7,972 nt of DNA from assembly GCA_028678715.1 (NCBI GenBank), contig JAJRCY010000038.1:1-7972 (forward strand), in the 5' to 3' direction. This DNA is from Methanomicrobiales archaeon (lineage in GTDB: Archaea > Halobacteriota > Methanomicrobia > Methanomicrobiales > JACTUA01). This document shows, piece by piece, positions 1 through 6,287 of this stretch; position 1 is the stretch's first letter; every line of letters starts with the position of its first letter. Under the pieces are notes generated by a model. The model searched no databases. It was not told where the DNA came from and saw only the letters and a program-made list of their open reading frames with translations. The position numbers and the translations under genes are program-made.

Positions 1-1452
1 AAGGACCCGTTCGATCCCATGGAGAAGGCACTGGTTCGCCTGGGGGACGGGGAGTTCGGGAGGACCGAGCATGTCCATCGCACCTGGGAGCTGGTCCAGG
101 AATACCCACTCTCCGAAGCGCTGCTGGCCATGTCCAACGTCTGGCGGTCCCCGAGCGGCAACGAGTACGTAATCGCGGCAAAAGGGGCACCGGAGGCGAT
201 AGCCGACCTCTGCCATTTCGATGCAGCGACGCTGCAGGATCTGGCGGTGCATATCGACGGGATGGCGGCAGAAGGCCTCCGGGTGCTGGGCGTTGCACGG
301 GCCTCGTTCATCCTCACCAGCCTTCCCGGGGAACAGCACGATTTTTCGTTTGAATTCCTGGGGCTCATCGGGTTTGCGGATCCCGTCCGGCAGGGGGTAG
401 AGGCCGCGGTGGCTGACTGCAATTCCGCGGGGATCCGGGTGGTCATGATTACCGGGGATTACCCACTGACGGCGCAGAACATCGCCCGCGCAATCGGCCT
501 TCAGAACCCGGAACGCATCCTCACCGGCGCCGAACTGGAGACGATGGGAGAAGAGGAACTGAGGGACCGTATCAGCAGCATCGCCATCTTTGCCCGGGTG
601 GTGCCGGAACAGAAGCTCAGGATTGTCAACGCGCTGAAGGCGAACGGAGAAGTGGTGGCCATGACCGGCGACGGGGTGAACGATGCCCCGGCCCTGAAAT
701 CCGCGGATATCGGGATAGCTATGGGCGGCAGGGGTACCGACGTGGCCCGGGAGTCGTCCTCACTTGTCCTCCTGGACGACAACTTCACCTCCATCGTCTC
801 CGCGGTACGGATGGGGAGGAGGATCTATGACAACCTGAAGAAGGCGATGGCCTACATCCTCTCCATCCACATCCCGATCGCGGGGATGTCCCTTATTCCC
901 GTGCTCCTGAATATGCCCCTCGTCCTGCTCCCGGTCCATATCGTGTTCCTGGAGCTGATCATTGATCCCGCCTGCTCCATTGTCTTTGAGTCGGAAGGGG
1001 AGGAGAAGGACGTGATGAAGCGCCCACCACGCCGGAGGGAGGAGCGGCTCTTCACCCGCCGGACCCTTGCCCTCAGCCTCCTCCAGGGAGGGGTCGTGCT
1101 CGCCATGGTCCTGGGTATCTATGTCGGTGCAGTCTCCCGCGGGCTGGGAGAGTCGGAGGTCCTGACCCTGACCTTCACCACCATCGTGATCGCCAACCTG
1201 GGACTGATCCTCACGAACCGGTCCTGGTCCGAGACCCTCCCCACCACCCTGAAATCGCCCAACAGGGCGCTCTCGTGGGTCATTCTCGGTACTCTTACCT
1301 GCCTCTCCCTGGTCCTCTTCATCCCCGCCCTCCAGGACCTGTTCCGGTTCGCGCCGGTCCCGCCTCTGGATCTGGCCATCTGCACGGGTGCCGGCGTCCT
1401 GTCTGTGCTCTGGTTTGAGGCCTTCAAGTACAGGACAATGAACCAAACGTAA
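1..1452 (+). CDS. P-type cation-transporting ATPase, C-terminal part (5' end outside window)
   Basis: This is a membrane pump that uses ATP to move a cation. The reading frame is open from base 1, and the first six codons (KDPFDP) continue a typical nucleotide-binding-domain sequence, so the ATG at 19 is internal and the gene starts upstream. The phosphorylation motif DKTGT and M1-M4 are not in the window. Visible are KGAPE (181-195, nucleotide binding), MITGD (445-459), TGDGVNDAP (664-690, the hinge motif with the Mg-binding aspartates) and GTDVARESSSLVLLDDNF just after it. About six hydrophobic segments follow (roughly 840-1430), matching M5-M10. The layout fits P2-like pumps such as Ca2+ ATPases. 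However, M5/M6 read ILSIHIPIAG and FLELIIDPACS, and most of the classical Ca2+ ligands are replaced, so the transported ion is unknown. It ends with TAA, and the next gene lies 219 bases downstream on the same strand. Confidence 0.95.
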   Translation, partial: KDPFDPMEKALVRLGDGEFGRTEHVHRTWELVQEYPLSEALLAMSNVWRSPSGNEYVIAAKGAPEAIADLCHFDAATLQDLAVHIDGMAAEGLRVLGVARASFILTSLPGEQHDFSFEFLGLIGFADPVRQGVEAAVADCNSAGIRVVMITGDYPLTAQNIARAIGLQNPERILTGAELETMGEEELRDRISSIAIFARVVPEQKLRIVNALKANGEVVAMTGDGVNDAPALKSADIGIAMGGRGTDVARESSSLVLLDDNFTSIVSAVRMGRRIYDNLKKAMAYILSIHIPIAGMSLIPVLLNMPLVLLPVHIVFLELIIDPACSIVFESEGEEKDVMKRPPRRREERLFTRRTLALSLLQGGVVLAMVLGIYVGAVSRGLGESEVLTLTFTTIVIANLGLILTNRSWSETLPTTLKSPNRALSWVILGTLTCLSLVLFIPALQDLFRFAPVPPLDLAICTGAGVLSVLWFEAFKYRTMNQT

Positions 1453-1486
1453 GGCGTGAGGGAAGGGATGAAGCGGTTATCGCCAT

Positions 1487-1522
1487 GGGGGAGGGCGACC
1501 GGAGGGGGCGGGCCCCCTCCCG
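1487..1522. repeat. GC-rich dispersed palindromic element, copy A
   Basis: A G-run (GGGGGAGGG from 1487) is followed by a perfect inverted repeat: GGAGGGGGC (1501-1509), a 2-base spacer, then GCCCCCTCC (1512-1520). The same arrangement recurs at 4666-4701, where only a few bases differ and the orientation is the same. It sits about 50 bases after the P-type ATPase stop codon. It could act as an RNA hairpin in the 3' untranslated region, but no T-run follows it. Its function is unknown. Confidence 0.7.
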
Positions 1523-1671
1523 ACCCCACCCAGATGACGATAGCCCATCCTGCAACGGTCCCTTTCCTCCTTCCCGGTTCCCCCCTCAAATTCCCTGGGC
1601 CACGAATGCTCTATGAGTGAGGATAGCCTACGTCTGAGTACCCCCTCCGTGTGGCAGCCGCAGTGATCCCC

Positions 1672-2379
1672 ATGACAGAGACAGGGAAGACCCCACAGAC
1701 AGTACCCTCGGCCATCCTCTTTGACCTGGACAACACGCTCGTGGATCTGGTCCACTCGAAGAAAGAGGCCTGCCGGGCTATCGTCCGTGAGGCAGGTACC
1801 GGGGAAGCCGACGTGCTCTTCTCCTATTTCCTCCGGGAAATCCACGGCTTTGAGGACCCCCGGAACATCCTGGATTTCCTCTCCGATCACGGGATCCTGT
1901 CCCGAAAGACCGGTGAGGAATGTGGGCGGATCTACGAGGAGGTGAAGATCCGCTGCACCTGGCCCTTTGACGGCGTAGCGGAGCTCCTGGAGCGGCTCCA
2001 GGAACAGGGGATTGCCCTTGCCATAGTGACGGATGCGAACCAGGAGAATGCCAGGAAACGCCTGGAGAAGACCGGGATCTCCGGTTTCTTCGATTGCCTG
2101 GTCACCCCGGAATCCGCCGGTTCCAGGAAACCTTCGCCGGAACCCTTCCTCCATGCCCTCGCAGCCCTCAGGATCTCCGCAAAGGAGGGGCTGGCCGTCG
2201 GGGACAGCCCGCGGCGGGACATCGCCCCCGCCCGTGCCATCGGCCTCACCACCGTGTACGCGGCCTACGGGGACCGGTTCTCTGCGATGCGGCAGGAGGA
2301 GAACCCCGCCGACCACACGATCCACCGCCCCCTGGACCTGCTGGACCTCATCTTCGGTCCGGAACCTGCCCGCGGGTGA
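1672..2379 (+). CDS. HAD-superfamily hydrolase (phosphoglycolate phosphatase-like, HAD-IA)
   Basis: Predicted soluble Mg-dependent phosphohydrolase of 235 residues. All four HAD motifs are present, numbered from the ATG at 1672: motif I LFDLDNTL with nucleophile D18 and acid/base D20; motif II T120 in AIVTDAN; motif III K153 in SRKPSPEPF; motif IV GDSPRRD (177-183). The stretch between motifs I and II (about 25-110) is the size of a helical C1 cap, as in phosphoglycolate phosphatase, beta-phosphoglucomutase and related HAD-IA enzymes. The substrate cannot be read from the sequence. An in-frame GTG at 1651 would add 7 residues. I prefer the ATG at 1672 because GTGATCCCC directly before it is identical to the bases before the DUF106 start and can pair with the 16S 3' end. 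No convincing TATA box was seen upstream. The gene converges on cmk. Confidence 0.92.
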   Translation: MTETGKTPQTVPSAILFDLDNTLVDLVHSKKEACRAIVREAGTGEADVLFSYFLREIHGFEDPRNILDFLSDHGILSRKTGEECGRIYEEVKIRCTWPFDGVAELLERLQEQGIALAIVTDANQENARKRLEKTGISGFFDCLVTPESAGSRKPSPEPFLHALAALRISAKEGLAVGDSPRRDIAPARAIGLTTVYAAYGDRFSAMRQEENPADHTIHRPLDLLDLIFGPEPARG

Positions 2380-2475
2380 TGCTCCCGAGGAGCGACGGGG
2401 TGGGCACCCGCACCGGGAGGAGGGGCGGGGGGTCAAGCCCCGGAGCAGGATCCCGGGATGGGGGAGGCCGGGCAT

Positions 2476-2509
2476 CAGGTGCCGGCCGGGGAAACCCGGG
2501 GCACCCCTG
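2476..2509. repeat. Stem-loop with GAAA tetraloop between convergent genes
   Basis: Read on the plus strand, CCGGG (2486-2490) and CCCGG (2495-2499) close a GAAA loop, a GNRA-type tetraloop. After a 2-base GG bulge the stem continues with GGTGCC (2478-2483) pairing GGCACC (2500-2505). After a CC bulge it ends with CA (2476-2477) pairing TG (2508-2509), giving 13 pairs in total. It begins 97 bases after the HAD stop, so it would lie in that transcript's 3' untranslated region. The GAAA loop is formed only in plus-strand RNA; the minus strand would give TTTC. It may protect a 3' end or take part in termination, but this is inference. Confidence 0.55.
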
Positions 2510-2602
2510 TGAGGTACAGATGTGTGTGAGAAGGAAAGGGAGGACAGGAGTATCGTCCCGGGGCTACCGTACGTACCACCGGGGGGCGTCCCGGGCGCGA
2601 TG

Positions 2603-2616
2603 GCCCGCTCGCGGGC
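2603..2616 (-). repeat. Short hairpin immediately after cmk
   Basis: A perfect 6-bp inverted repeat, GCCCGC (2603-2608) and GCGGGC (2611-2616) with a 2-base loop, abuts the cmk stop codon (2617-2619). It lacks a following T-run, so it is not a classical terminator. It could mark the 3' end of the adk-DUF106-cmk transcript. Further along the minus strand, about 2521-2550, there is a pyrimidine-rich tract that may contribute to transcript ending. Confidence 0.4.
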
Positions 2617-3147
2617 TCACTTCTTCTTCAGCGCACCGATGGCCACGTCCACGATGGCGCCGAGTTCTTCCGGGTTCCAGAGCTCGGAGTTGAGCACCAG
2701 GTCGTACCGGGAGAGGTCGCGGATGTCGATGCGGTAGTAGTGGAGGTAGCGCGTGTACTCGCACTCCTCCCGCTGGATGGCCAGGTCGCGGGCGGTGTAC
2801 TCGTCGGTACCGTCCCGCTCTGCGATCCGCTTCGCCCTGCACGCGATGGAGGCATGGAGCCAGATCTTCAAGTCCGCGTCCTCCACCATCCAGCCGGAGA
2901 GCCTCCCCTCGACCACGATGTGGTCCTGACGAGCGGCAACCTCCTTCTGCCGCGCGTCGATCATGGCATCAATGGAGACATCCTTTTCGGCAAGCGCCCC
3001 GAACTCGGTGAGGCTCATGCCCCGCTCCCTGGCCAGCTGCCGGAACATCTCCCCTGCCGAGATCAGCTCAAAACCGTGAGTCGTTGCCAGGTACTTCGCA
3101 AGGGTGGTGGTCCCGCTCCCCGGGGAACCGCTCACCGTGACCCGCAT
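2617..3147 (-). CDS. cmk: Archaeal cytidylate kinase (CMP kinase)
   Basis: Predicted cytosolic enzyme of 176 residues that phosphorylates CMP/dCMP with ATP, supplying CDP for nucleotide synthesis and salvage. The P-loop is GSPGSGTT at residues 7-14, with Thr where many NMP kinases have Lys, as is usual in the archaeal CMP kinase family. FELISAGEMFR (27-36) matches the monophosphate-binding part, VVEGRLSGW (78-86) is the central strand with a conserved Arg, and the RDGTDEYTARD region (111-121) resembles the lid. The length is normal for the archaeal family and shorter than the bacterial enzyme. The ATG overlaps the DUF106 stop codon (TGATG), implying translational coupling; the Shine-Dalgarno sequence is weak. 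It is the last gene of the unit, and truB, which often follows in archaea, is not next to it here. Confidence 0.95.
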   Translation of the reverse strand: MRVTVSGSPGSGTTTLAKYLATTHGFELISAGEMFRQLARERGMSLTEFGALAEKDVSIDAMIDARQKEVAARQDHIVVEGRLSGWMVEDADLKIWLHASIACRAKRIAERDGTDEYTARDLAIQREECEYTRYLHYYRIDIRDLSRYDLVLNSELWNPEELGAIVDVAIGALKKK

Positions 3148-3746
3148 CAGATGCCCCCGATGTTCAGCGACTTCCGGATCACCTGGGAGAGGGCCAGGGA
3201 GCTGATCAGGTACCAGAAGATCCAGGCGGGTACGATCCAGACGGCTGCTTCGCCCAGCGCCTTTTCGCCGAGAAAGGGAAAGGTGATCGTGCTCCCGGAG
3301 AGCGCCGGGAGCCGGAAGAGGAGCCAGAGGAAGATGGGGATGGAGATGAGCATGATGTAGGCCATGGGCTTGAACTGCTGCCGGGACATCTCCAGCTGAT
3401 CCTTCATCATCCTGTCCCTTTTCGCATCCAGCTTCTTGATCCTCTTCTCATCGCCGGAGAGCTGGGCCTCGCGGTACTCCCGCTGGAACTCCTTTGTCCG
3501 CTGCTGCACCTCCTGCATCAGCTCGTAATCGATGGTGTACTTCTGGATGAGGGAGGTGGAGAGCCCGGTGAACGCGGAGAGGATCAGGATCACGATATAG
3601 AAAGGCACGCCGGTGGAGAGGAGCGGTCCCAGCACCAGGTCCATGGCGGCACCGATGCCGTTCCGCAGGGGAGGGATGCTGTAGGAGAGGAGGAGGAGCA
3701 TGGCCAGCGCGAGCGCGATGAAACCCCCGGAATCTTTCAGAGCCAT
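3147..3746 (-). CDS. DUF106/EMC3-like integral membrane protein (YidC/Oxa1 superfamily)
   Basis: A membrane protein of 199 residues. Hydrophobic segments lie at about 8-22, 47-66, 127-145 and 168-190. Between the second and third is a charged, probably coiled-coil helix pair (about 75-120, rich in E, K, R and Q), which would be cytosolic. This is the layout of archaeal DUF106 proteins, relatives of YidC/Oxa1/Get1/EMC3 that are thought to insert membrane proteins. The call rests on topology, length and its place between adk and cmk close to secY, an arrangement familiar in archaea. The start ATG lies 6 bases after the adk stop; the adk stop itself is part of GGTGATCCCC, which serves as ribosome-binding site with 4-base spacing. 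Its stop overlaps the cmk start. The insertase role is inferred from the family. Confidence 0.9.
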   Translation of the reverse strand: MALKDSGGFIALALAMLLLLSYSIPPLRNGIGAAMDLVLGPLLSTGVPFYIVILILSAFTGLSTSLIQKYTIDYELMQEVQQRTKEFQREYREAQLSGDEKRIKKLDAKRDRMMKDQLEMSRQQFKPMAYIMLISIPIFLWLLFRLPALSGSTITFPFLGEKALGEAAVWIVPAWIFWYLISSLALSQVIRKSLNIGGI

Positions 3747-3752
3747 GGGGGA

Positions 3753-4328
3753 TCACCGCAGCGCCGCGGCCATCTGGGCCACCGCCTGCTCCAGCAGGTG
3801 ATCCTGGTTCTTCACGATAACAACCGTGCAGCCGGAGACCATGGCATACGCCGCAGCCATGGCCCGGTTGAACTCCTGGTGGAACGCGATCTCCCGGGAT
3901 CCCTCCATGTCCCGGGTGCGGGTGGCATCGGAGAGCCGGCGGGCAAGGATCTGGTCCTCATCCGTCTCCACGAGCACCACCATGTCCGGCTGGAGCTCCC
4001 GCAGCACCCACTCGGGGAGCCCTGCGAGGAAGCCCTTCGGGGTCTTCACCGTGCAGTGGGTGTCGATGATGACATTCCCCGGTACCTGTGCCATCTTCTG
4101 CGCCGCCATCTTCTGGAGCCGCTTCTGCTGGTCCCGGTCGAGTTTCCGCATCCCGTCCCTCTCCGCCACGATCCCATCGGCCGCGGCCACCTCAAACATG
4201 AAGGTGCCGAAGTTCAGGGACCGGTACTCGATCCCCTCCCCTTTCAGCTGCTCCAGTGCCCCGGTGACCACCGTGGTCTTCCCCACGCCCGGGACGCCCG
4301 TGATGACAATCCGCTTTCCCATCCCCAT
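3753..4328 (-). CDS. adkA: Archaeal adenylate kinase AdkA
   Basis: Predicted cytosolic enzyme converting ATP + AMP to 2 ADP, of the archaeal AdkA type, which is only distantly related to bacterial Adk. From the ATG at 4328 it has 191 residues. The P-loop is GVPGVGKTT (11-19). YRSLNFGTFMFE (35-46) fits the AMP-site region, NVIIDTHC (85-92) is a Walker B-like strand, and ILARRLSDATRTRDMEG (127-143) is the arginine-rich lid. Three starts are close together: GTG at 4331, ATG at 4328 and ATG at 4322. GAGGCGTG just upstream fits 4328 best, but 4322 is possible and would give 189 residues. It is first in a unit with DUF106 and cmk, behind a TATA-like promoter, and is separated from secY by about 500 bases. 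Confidence 0.95.
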   Translation of the reverse strand: MGMGKRIVITGVPGVGKTTVVTGALEQLKGEGIEYRSLNFGTFMFEVAAADGIVAERDGMRKLDRDQQKRLQKMAAQKMAQVPGNVIIDTHCTVKTPKGFLAGLPEWVLRELQPDMVVLVETDEDQILARRLSDATRTRDMEGSREIAFHQEFNRAMAAAYAMVSGCTVVIVKNQDHLLEQAVAQMAAALR

Positions 4329-4358
4329 CACGCCTCTTCTATAGTATACGCATTCCTG

Positions 4359-4377
4359 ATTTAATATCCCTCATTTT
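4359..4377 (-). promoter_or_regulatory. Putative TATA/BRE promoter for adk-DUF106-cmk
   Basis: Read on the minus strand, a purine-rich AAAATGAGGG (BRE-like) is followed by ATATTAAAT (4367 to 4359), the most AT-rich stretch of this spacer. Its centre lies about 35 bases before the ATG at 4328. An archaeal start of transcription some 25 bases downstream would fall near 4338, leaving a leader of about 10 bases that contains GAGGCGTG. The AT-rich box stands out against GC-rich surroundings, but the exact start is inferred. Confidence 0.6.
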
Positions 4378-4570
4378 GATCCGGTGGGGACGCCTCCGTT
4401 GCTCCCTGATCTGTCTGCATCCGGAAGTGGAGACGTTCCGGGAACCATGGGCTAACGGATGGGAGCCGGATCTTCCCGGGGATTCGCCCCCACCGGGGCC
4501 GCGTCTGAAGCATTCTTCGAATATGAGGAGACGGTATTGAGTATATGCCGATTACTGGTGAGACGCTCCT

Positions 4571-4585
4571 GGGGGCTCCGCCCCC
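4571..4585. repeat. GC-rich hairpin in the secY-adk spacer
   Basis: GGGGGC (4571-4576) and GCCCCC (4580-4585) form a perfect 6-bp inverted repeat around TCC. A further GGGCGTCCCCC lies just after it (4593-4603), which could offer alternative pairing. Its G/C-run style resembles the palindromes at 1501-1520 and 4678-4700, but it lacks their GGAG/CTCC ends. It may be a degenerate relative or simply similar in base composition. Confidence 0.45.
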
Positions 4586-4665
4586 GCCGCGTGGGCGTCC
4601 CCCGTCGGTTTCCTGTCACAAGGAGCTACCTGAAGGAAAACACCGAACAACGGTCTCTCCTCACC

Positions 4666-4701
4666 GGGGGAGGGGCCGGGAGGGGGCAGAGCCCCCTCCC
4701 G
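4666..4701. repeat. GC-rich dispersed palindromic element, copy B
   Basis: GGGGGAGGGG precedes a perfect 10-bp inverted repeat: GGGAGGGGGC (4678-4687), loop AGA, and GCCCCCTCCC (4691-4700). This matches copy A at 1487-1522 in order, orientation and nearly all bases, differing mainly in the loop and a couple of bases between the G-run and the stem. The two copies lie in unrelated intergenic regions, which suggests a dispersed repeat family in this genome rather than chance. Confidence 0.7.
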
Positions 4702-4742
4702 CACGGGTCAATGATCCCCCATGTGGTGCACGTCCGGTGATA

Positions 4743-4785
4743 CCAACAGGGCGGACCATCCTCATAAGGGGCGAAACCCTGTTGG
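4743..4785. repeat. Long perfect stem with 25-base loop downstream of secY
   Basis: CCAACAGGG (4743-4751) and CCCTGTTGG (4777-4785) are exact reverse complements, 9 bp, separated by 25 bases. The element begins 46 bases after the secY stop in the direction of the ribosomal transcript, beyond the T-runs. It differs in composition from the nearby G/C-run palindromes. It could be a transcript-end structure, part of a small RNA or a protein-binding site. I recognise no known RNA family. Confidence 0.5.
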
Positions 4786-4806
4786 CTGTATAGGGCACGG
4801 GCAGGG

Positions 4807-4824
4807 AAAAAAGAACCGGAAAAA
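4807..4824 (-). terminator. Putative T-run terminator of the ribosomal protein-secY operon
   Basis: On the minus strand, runs of five T (4824-4820) and six T (4812-4807) start 7 bases after the secY stop codon. They stand out in a GC-rich region. Archaeal RNA polymerase commonly terminates at such oligo-T stretches without needing a hairpin. The following gene, adk, has its own TATA-like element, which supports transcript ending here. Confidence 0.6.
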
Positions 4825-4830
4825 TGGGAT

Positions 4831-6264
4831 TTATTCCTTGCCGAAGAACCTGCGCATCATGGGGTACATCTCCATGATCTGCCCGCTCGCTATCTCCTCG
4901 TAGAGCCGGTAGGTGATGGAGACCGTGAGGAGAAGGCCGGTGCCGCTGGCCTGCCCGATGACCCCGAAGAGGTTCGCCACGACGGAGAGGATCCCGATGA
5001 AGACCCCGCCGATGATGGTGATCCGGGGAATGTACCGGTCCAGGTACCGCTCCAGCACCTGGGGGTTCTTCCGGTATCCCGGGATGTGCATCCCCGAGAG
5101 CTGGATCTGACGGGCCACGTCCTTACTGTCCAGGCCGGCCGTCTTGATCCAGAAAAGGGCGAAGATGGCGCCCCCCACCACCATGAAGATGATGTCCACT
5201 GAAAGGCGGAGGAGCACCGCCCAGGCGGGCTGCCCCACGTCCGCCATCCACCACATCCACTGCTCAGGTCCGTTGATGGGGGAGAGGAAGTACATGAGGC
5301 CGCTCACGGCCCGCTGCCCCTGGAAGGTCCCCAGTACCGTGATCCCCACGTTGGAGAGGAAGAGTCCCACCATCTGGATGTTGGCCTGGAGCACCCGGAC
5401 AAGGATCATCGGGAGCACGCTCGCGTAGATCAGCTTCACGGGGAACCGGGCACGGAGCCCCCGCACGTTGGTGTGAGCGAGGGGGATCTCGATCCGGGTG
5501 GATTCCACGTACACGATGACCAGGAAGATGATCACGGTGGTGATAAACGCGATCAGATCCGGGGTGAAGTACTGGAGGTAGCTGCCCCCGGAAAGACCGA
5601 TGGCCGCGAGGCGGGGAAAGAACCCGACCGGGTACTGGTCGCTCACCGCCTCCCAGGAGAAGAAACCGGTGACAATGGACCTCGCGATGCCTGCCACGAT
5701 GAAGAGGCCGACACCGGACCCGATCCCCCACTTGGTGACCACCTCGTCCATCAGGAAGATGAGTACCCCGCCCAGGCAGAGCTGCAGGAAGATGAGCACC
5801 GATACCGCGAAGGTGTTTCCTCCGAAGAGGGCTGCCGCGACAGTAGCGTCGGGACGCATGAACCCACCCACCAGGTTCGGTGCTGCCTCGACGACGATCA
5901 TGACAAAGATCAGGAGCTTCTGCAGGCCCATGTACATGACCTGGCCCCTCGCATCGCTGGTGTCGATGGGGAGGATATCGGCCCCCTTGAGGAGCTGGAG
6001 CACGATGGATGCCGTGACGATGGGGCCGATCCCCAGGTGGATGATCGTCCCGCTCTCGCCGGCAAGAAGCGCCCGCCAGTACAGGAAGATGTCCTGCGAC
6101 GCGGTGTCCAGGCCGAAGACGAAGATGTTGGAGAGGAAGAAGTAGACGAGGAGGATTGCTGCGGTCCAGAGGAGCTTGGTCCTGAAGTGGACATGCCCCT
6201 CCGGGCTCTTCACGGCTGGCATCGCCGCCAGCAGCGGTTCAAGCCGGTCCAGCACCGATCCCAT
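4831..6264 (-). CDS. secY: Protein translocase subunit SecY (Sec61 alpha)
   Basis: Central pore of the Sec translocon, which moves proteins across or into the cytoplasmic membrane with SecE and Sec61-beta. It has 477 residues, within the archaeal range, and ten hydrophobic segments: about 32-51, 76-93, 113-134, 150-172, 180-203, 235-255, 278-300, 345-373, 412-434 and 438-456. The plug region lies around 54-72. Recognisable archaeal SecY stretches are QVMYMGLQKLLIF (108-120), GIGSGVGLFI (180-189), the cytosolic loop with ARQIQLSGMHIPGYRKNP (384-401), and GTGLLLTVSITYRLYEEI (441-458). The cytosolic loops near 255-275 and 374-411 are the usual ribosome contact sites. It starts 23 bases after rpl15; GGTGG precedes the ATG. 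It is the last gene of the ribosomal operon here, followed by T-runs. Confidence 0.98.
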   Translation of the reverse strand: MGSVLDRLEPLLAAMPAVKSPEGHVHFRTKLLWTAAILLVYFFLSNIFVFGLDTASQDIFLYWRALLAGESGTIIHLGIGPIVTASIVLQLLKGADILPIDTSDARGQVMYMGLQKLLIFVMIVVEAAPNLVGGFMRPDATVAAALFGGNTFAVSVLIFLQLCLGGVLIFLMDEVVTKWGIGSGVGLFIVAGIARSIVTGFFSWEAVSDQYPVGFFPRLAAIGLSGGSYLQYFTPDLIAFITTVIIFLVIVYVESTRIEIPLAHTNVRGLRARFPVKLIYASVLPMILVRVLQANIQMVGLFLSNVGITVLGTFQGQRAVSGLMYFLSPINGPEQWMWWMADVGQPAWAVLLRLSVDIIFMVVGGAIFALFWIKTAGLDSKDVARQIQLSGMHIPGYRKNPQVLERYLDRYIPRITIIGGVFIGILSVVANLFGVIGQASGTGLLLTVSITYRLYEEIASGQIMEMYPMMRRFFGKE

Positions 6265-6287
6265 GGTCCCACCGTGGCCGGTCGTGG

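Larger units (their letters stand above)
4329..4830. other. Gene-free spacer between secY and adk, rich in inverted repeats
   Basis: About 500 bases hold no convincing gene. Short open frames on the plus strand (for example 4459-4740) run through the GC-rich palindromes, have no family-like sequence and lack good start signals. Besides the promoter, repeats and terminator listed separately, two smaller hairpins are visible: CCGGAA (4421-4426) with TTCCGG (4436-4441), and GGGG (4478-4481) with CCCC (4487-4490). No tRNA or other known RNA gene was recognised. The spacer splits an arrangement that is compact in many archaea. Confidence 0.75.

Noticed and set aside
1580..1620. Possible TATA box for the HAD gene
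   Set aside because: TCAAATTCC and CTCTATGAG are weak matches without a clear BRE, so no promoter is called. Read-through from the P-type ATPase gene is possible.
1477..2475. Long open frame (332 codons) on the minus strand opposite the HAD gene
   Set aside because: It is antisense to a gene with all four HAD motifs, is low in complexity (rich in G, R, P and E), and runs into palindrome copy A. This is a by-product of high GC content.
4421..4785. Possible CRISPR array or tRNA in the repeat-rich spacer
   Set aside because: The repeats differ from one another and are not evenly spaced, so this is not CRISPR. No T-loop-like GGTTCRA or cloverleaf pairing was found, so no tRNA is called.
4459..4793. 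Two overlapping plus-strand open frames (93 and 82 codons) in the secY-adk spacer
   Set aside because: They consist of translated GC-rich palindromes, have no recognisable family features, and neither start has a convincing ribosome-binding site.
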